Part shown: positions 12,409 to 15,803 of the stretch, piece after piece
Numbering within the stretch: position 1 is the stretch's first letter
How the letters are laid out: the number at the start of each line of letters is the position of its first letter
NCBI GenBank assembly: GCA_964502465.1
Contig: CAZCWX010000194.1
Coordinates: forward strand, 1-15,803
Direction of reading: 5' to 3'
DNA from: CAZCWX01 sp964502465
GTDB lineage: Bacteria > Desulfobacterota > Binatia > Bin18
Length of the DNA: 15,803 bases
Notes under the pieces: model-generated
What the model saw: only the letters and a program-made list of their open reading frames with translations
Database searches by the model: none
What the model was told of the DNA's origin: nothing
Translations under genes and position numbers: made by a program

Positions 12409-13650
12409 ATGGCAATGGCAGCAGGCACAAAAAAGTCTGTCGAGGGGCCCCTGGCACCCTCCGATCCCCCTTTAGATTATTGGAAACACATCCTGGAGAG
12501 CTTAGAGGAAGGCATCGCCGTCCTTGATCAGGAAGGACAGATTACCTTTTTCAATCCTTCAGCTGAACAGTTGACCGGGCTATCGTACTCACAAGTCCGG
12601 CGTCGGCCTTATACTCAGGTATTTTGTGCAAATCTGTGGATCGTCGAAGTCATACAGCGAACCCTGGTTTCTGGACACAGCCGCACGGCAGGAGAAGGAG
12701 AACTCCAGCACCGCTCCCAGCGCCCGATTCCCGTTCGCCTGACGTGTTCGCCAATTTTTAATGGGGACCCCACCCCTACCGGCCTGATTCTTGTCCTCCA
12801 CGACCTGAGCCATCAAAAAGAACTGGCTGAAGAGGTTCAACAAGAAGATCGCTTCACTGATCTCGGTGTCGTGGCGGCGGGGCTAGCACACGAGATCAAA
12901 AACCCGCTCGCAGGGATCCGCGGGGCCGCCCAACTGCTGCAAGGAAGACTTAGTAGTGACCGCTCAGCCGTGGAATATACCACGGTCATGATTCGTGAGA
13001 TTGATCGGCTGAGCCGCTTGCTTGAACACCTATTGCAGCTTTCCGCCAGCTCCCCATTAGAACCGCAGCGGGTGAACGTCCACAAGATTTTGACCGACGT
13101 GTTGCTGCTTGAACGAGCAACCATAACCAATGGGGTGCAGATTCGCACGCATTTTGATCCGAGCCTCCCTGAGATTCTTGGCGATGAAGCTCAGCTGGCA
13201 CAGGTCTTCAGAAATCTCGTGAAGAATAGTTTACAAGCATTAGCAGGCCAGCGTGGCGGCGTACTCAGTATTACCACCCGCATGGCAACAGATTTCCACA
13301 TCCTCCGCTCACCTTTCCCCAGGGCCTTCCTCATGGAATGCGGCGGCGTACCCCTTACAAAAAATGCTTCCCAACTCAGTGCACCCCCTCCCGAGCGAAA
13401 AAGTAATCGCTCTCCGGCACGGCGCGGCCGCTTTCTCTCCATTGATTTTGCCGATAATGGACCTGGCATTCCTCCCGATCTTCTCCCTCACCTATTCACG
13501 CCTTTCTTTACCACCAAGAGTCAAGGGACTGGGCTCGGCCTCGCAGTCAGTCAGCGGATTATAGCCCAGCACGGTGGCAAAATCCGGGTCGAAAGCACGC
13601 CAGGACAGGGCACCCTTTTTCACGTACATCTGCCAGTCACCCCCCTGTAA
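12409..13650 (+). CDS. ntrB: NtrB-type PAS sensor histidine kinase
   Basis: This 413-residue cytoplasmic kinase has no membrane segment. A PAS domain (about 25-145) contains GIAVLDQEGQITFFNPSAE. The HisKA H-box GLAHEIKNPLAGIRGAAQLL carries the phosphorylated His161. The ATPase domain has an N-box (NLVKNSLQAL, Asn273), DNGPGIP (349-355) and FTPFFTTKSQGTGLGLAVS. The H-box is the characteristic form of nitrogen-regulator NtrB, but the true signal is unknown. A stretch of about 45 low-complexity, Ser/Pro/Arg-rich residues (about 293-340) is inserted between the N-box and DNGPGIP. That is longer than in enteric NtrB. The ATG at 12409 has only a weak GGGG upstream; the ATG at 12415 is possible. It is followed after 2 bp by its response regulator. 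Confidence 0.9.
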   Translation: MAMAAGTKKSVEGPLAPSDPPLDYWKHILESLEEGIAVLDQEGQITFFNPSAEQLTGLSYSQVRRRPYTQVFCANLWIVEVIQRTLVSGHSRTAGEGELQHRSQRPIPVRLTCSPIFNGDPTPTGLILVLHDLSHQKELAEEVQQEDRFTDLGVVAAGLAHEIKNPLAGIRGAAQLLQGRLSSDRSAVEYTTVMIREIDRLSRLLEHLLQLSASSPLEPQRVNVHKILTDVLLLERATITNGVQIRTHFDPSLPEILGDEAQLAQVFRNLVKNSLQALAGQRGGVLSITTRMATDFHILRSPFPRAFLMECGGVPLTKNASQLSAPPPERKSNRSPARRGRFLSIDFADNGPGIPPDLLPHLFTPFFTTKSQGTGLGLAVSQRIIAQHGGKIRVESTPGQGTLFHVHLPVTPL

Positions 13651-13652
13651 CC

Positions 13653-15080
13653 ATGATCCAGGGCACTATTCTCGTTGCTGACGACGAAGAACTCATTCGC
13701 CGGGTTCTTGCCGATGCCTTAGCAGAACTCGGTTACACGGTAGAGACCGTTGAGACCGGGGAACAGGCCTGGACCCGTCTGCAGCAACAAAACTTTGATG
13801 TCGCTTTTGTCGATATTCGTATGCCTGAACTGAATGGGCTAGAATTGCTGGTACGGGCTCAAACAGCAAAGCTTCCGACACCAATCATCACGATGACGGG
13901 TCAGACAACCCTGGCGAACGCCATTGAGGCAATGAAGCGGGGAGCGTTCGATTATTTAACCAAACCCTTTGATCTGAACGAAGTGAAAGCCCTGGCGGTG
14001 CGAGCGCTAGAAACTCGGCGCTTGACCGCTGATGCGCAACAACCTCTGTTATCCGTCCCTGGTCGTAACGAGCAAATTATTGGCCACAGCACAGCTATGC
14101 AGCAGGTCTACAAAATCATCGGGCGGGTGGTGAAGAGTGACGCCACGGTCCTCCTGCAAGGAGAGAGCGGCACAGGGAAAGAGCTGGTTGCCAAGGTCAT
14201 TCACCACTATTCCGCACGCTGGCGGTCCCCATTTGTTGGCATCAATTGTTCAGCAATTCCACTCGACTTGCTGGAGAGTGAACTCTTTGGTCATGAACGA
14301 GGAGCTTTCACTGGAGCAGTCGAGCGGCGCATTGGGAAGTTTGAGCAGGCTACTGGCGGGACCTTGTTTCTCGACGAGGTTGCGGACATGCCGCTCCCGC
14401 TCCAGGCCAAGCTCCTGCGCGTCTTGCAAGAACGCGAATTCACCCGTGTTGGTGGTCGGGAAACCCTCAAAGCCGACGTTCGCATTATCGCCGCAACCAA
14501 CCAGGATTTGACCGTGGCCACAAAAGAACGGCGCTTTCGCGAAGACCTGTACTTCCGTCTTCGTGTCGTGCCGATCACGCTCCCACCGCTCCGCCAGCGG
14601 CGCGAGGACATTGCCGAACTGGTCGCCTATTTTCTCGACAAGATTAACCGCGAGATGAGCACTGCGGTTGCGGGCATCACGCCTGAAGTTCTGACCCTCC
14701 TGCTTCATCATCCCTGGCCAGGTAACGTGCGTGAACTGGAAAACACCTTATTGCACGCGGCTGTGCTCGCACCAGGACGGATGCTCACCGCTGCGGATTT
14801 GTCACTCCCCTCAAAAGAACCGCCGTTGCCAGAGGATTTTACCGATCTCTCACTCGAAGAGGTGGTGCGCCGCAAACTCAAAGCGTATTTTCAGCAGACT
14901 GTCCTGCTCGAACCGTGCGACCTGCACGCCATGGTTGTTGGACAAGTTGAGAAGCCGTTGATCGAACTCACTTTGGAATACACTGGTGGGAACCAGCTCA
15001 AAGCAGCCGAATTACTTGGCATTAATCGGAACACTCTGCGCAAAAAAATCACAGATCTGAAAATTGCGATGAAGAAATAA
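13653..15080 (+). CDS. ntrC: NtrC-type sigma-54-dependent response regulator
   Basis: The 475-residue activator has the full three-domain layout. The receiver (1-120) has Asp10-Asp11, phospho-acceptor Asp54 (VDIRMPELNG), Thr81 and Lys104. The AAA+ domain (about 140-375) has Walker A GESGTGKE (170-177), the sigma-54 contact loop GAFTGA (217-222), Walker B GGTLFLDE with Asp241, and RRFREDLYFRL. A Fis-type helix-turn-helix covers NQLKAAELLGINRNTLRKK (447-465). It should bind enhancer DNA and open sigma-54 promoters after phosphorylation by the adjacent kinase. The ATG lies 2 bp after the kinase stop with no Shine-Dalgarno sequence of its own, so translation is coupled. Target promoters are unknown; I saw no convincing -24/-12 site in this window. 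Confidence 0.95.
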   Translation: MIQGTILVADDEELIRRVLADALAELGYTVETVETGEQAWTRLQQQNFDVAFVDIRMPELNGLELLVRAQTAKLPTPIITMTGQTTLANAIEAMKRGAFDYLTKPFDLNEVKALAVRALETRRLTADAQQPLLSVPGRNEQIIGHSTAMQQVYKIIGRVVKSDATVLLQGESGTGKELVAKVIHHYSARWRSPFVGINCSAIPLDLLESELFGHERGAFTGAVERRIGKFEQATGGTLFLDEVADMPLPLQAKLLRVLQEREFTRVGGRETLKADVRIIAATNQDLTVATKERRFREDLYFRLRVVPITLPPLRQRREDIAELVAYFLDKINREMSTAVAGITPEVLTLLLHHPWPGNVRELENTLLHAAVLAPGRMLTAADLSLPSKEPPLPEDFTDLSLEEVVRRKLKAYFQQTVLLEPCDLHAMVVGQVEKPLIELTLEYTGGNQLKAAELLGINRNTLRKKITDLKIAMKK

Positions 15081-15148
15081 TCAGCGTTGCCTCACCATCA
15101 GATGAGGATTGGGTTTCGCACCTTCATCTCGGCGACAGGGCAAAAACA

Positions 15149-15178
15149 GCGCATGAAGGGCATCACCCCCTCATGCGC
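15149..15178. terminator. Bidirectional rho-independent terminator
   Basis: GCGCATGA (15149-15156) and TCATGCGC (15171-15178) form an 8-bp stem extended by GGG/CCC past one unpaired base. GTTTTCC follows on the plus strand and TGTTTTTG on the minus strand. It therefore fits termination of both the ntrC transcript and the converging efflux-protein transcript. Confidence 0.75.
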
Positions 15179-15221
15179 GTTTTCCGCTCTCCATCGTTTA
15201 CCACTTCGGCCCCCACCAGCG

Positions 15222-15803
15222 CTAACGCCACCACCCACGCTCCTGTTCAGTACCATCTGTTGCCGCTTTGAGATCGCTCGCCTGCCCTTCGCTCGTCAAT
15301 AGGTCGCCCCAGTTGACCCGTGTTCGCATCTCCCGCTTGGTCTCCTCGGACACGAAATCTTTTCCCCCACCGATCTCCCACCCTCCCCCGAATGCTTTAT
15401 ACAGAGCGATGACACTGAACGCGAGCGTCCCCCGGGTAGCGATCAAAAGATCGTCTTCGCGGGTTTTTGCCTGTTCCGAGTTGAGCACCCGTGTGTAATC
15501 TGCACCACCTGACTCATACTGAATGTTGGCGATTTCAACCGCACGAGCAGCAGCCCGGACACTTTCGGAGAGAATCCTCACCTGTTCTTGCCCACGCAAG
15601 TATACGACGAGGGCATCCTCAACCTCTTGTTGAGCCCGGAGCACCGTGTTGTCGTAGTCGAATACGAGCTGCTGAAAGCGCGCATCCTGAACCCGGACAG
15701 TGTTCATCAGGCGACCATAATTAAGAATGGCCCAACTGACGCGAGGTCCAGCAATCGTCTCAAAGGCACCTCCCGCGAAGAGCTGAGGAAACTCTTCAGC
15801 ATT
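15222..15803 (-). CDS. Outer-membrane efflux protein, NodT/TolC type (partial, 5' end beyond window)
   Basis: Only the C-terminal 193 residues are present; the reading frame stays open to the window end, beginning NAEEFPQLF. The visible part has the NodT-type sequence GPRVSWAILNYGRLMNTVRVQDARFQ. Long coiled-coil helices follow (QQEVEDALVVYLRG to AAARAVEIANIQYESGG), then the repeat-two signature ADYTRVLNSEQAKTREDDLL and the closing VIALYKAFGGGW. This is the outer-membrane channel of RND-type tripartite efflux pumps, forming a trimeric beta-barrel and alpha-tunnel. An internal ATG at 15705 is only a residue of the continuing frame, not the start. The pump and adaptor genes would lie upstream, outside the window. 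Convergent with ntrC, sharing a terminator. Confidence 0.93.
   Translation of the reverse strand, partial: NAEEFPQLFAGGAFETIAGPRVSWAILNYGRLMNTVRVQDARFQQLVFDYDNTVLRAQQEVEDALVVYLRGQEQVRILSESVRAAARAVEIANIQYESGGADYTRVLNSEQAKTREDDLLIATRGTLAFSVIALYKAFGGGWEIGGGKDFVSEETKREMRTRVNWGDLLTSEGQASDLKAATDGTEQERGWWR

Noticed and set aside
14250..14711. 153-codon minus-strand frame inside the NtrC AAA+ domain
   Set aside because: It is antisense to Walker A/B and GAFTGA motifs and matches no family.
1..15803. CRISPR arrays, tRNA genes, insertion sequences or phage genes
   Set aside because: I looked for spaced direct repeats, tRNA-like folds and transposase or integrase motifs on both strands and saw none. 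The three-armed repeat at 2278 lacks tRNA consensus bases.

Overview
The window is about 15.8 kb of ordinary bacterial chromosome at moderately high GC. It is densely coded, with thirteen complete protein genes and one partial one. It contains no tRNA, rRNA, CRISPR array, insertion sequence or phage gene that I can see. The gene mix suggests a soil- or sediment-type bacterium from the former Deltaproteobacteria and neighbouring candidate phyla such as Binatota or Tectomicrobia. The pointers are an Amidohydro_2-family hydrolase, an F420-dependent NADP reductase, tandem DUF507 genes, a WPFSF-type small protein and an NtrBC pair. This placement is an inference from gene content, not a measurement.

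Left block (8-5897, all minus strand). In transcription order it holds a small conserved hypothetical protein, an alpha/beta hydrolase, a membrane-anchored thioredoxin/NHL-propeller protein of NHLRC2 architecture, a metal-dependent amidohydrolase and a metallo-beta-lactamase-fold hydrolase. The alpha/beta hydrolase and the thioredoxin/NHL gene are 12 bp apart and share a stop/Shine-Dalgarno junction. The other genes are separated by 140-230 bp that carry palindromic repeat elements and hairpins.

Centre (6211-9554, plus strand). A divergent intergenic region rich in palindromes leads into three genes. The first is a cytoplasmic HtrA-like protein whose three catalytic residues are all replaced. 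The second is a pyruvate-decarboxylase-like thiamine diphosphate enzyme, and the third is an NADPH:F420 oxidoreductase (NpdG). The last two lie 12 bp apart and are clearly co-translated. The group ends at paired hairpins that it shares with the convergent groEL.

Right-centre (9695-12333, minus strand). Two tandem DUF507 genes with a 4-nt overlap are followed by groES and groEL. A heat-shock-type promoter candidate lies between the DUF507 pair and groES.

Right (12409-15803). Divergent from DUF507 is a two-gene NtrB/NtrC-type system (PAS histidine kinase and sigma-54 activator). Its bidirectional terminator also serves the convergent 3' end of a NodT/TolC-type outer-membrane efflux protein, which is cut by the window edge.

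I do not see a self-evident new defence or mobile system. The most interesting items are the conserved-looking pseudoprotease, the TPP-enzyme/F420-reductase pair in which the enzyme lacks one decarboxylase glutamate, the DUF507 tandem beside groESL, and a possible switching leader that hides the ribosome-binding site of the alpha/beta hydrolase.
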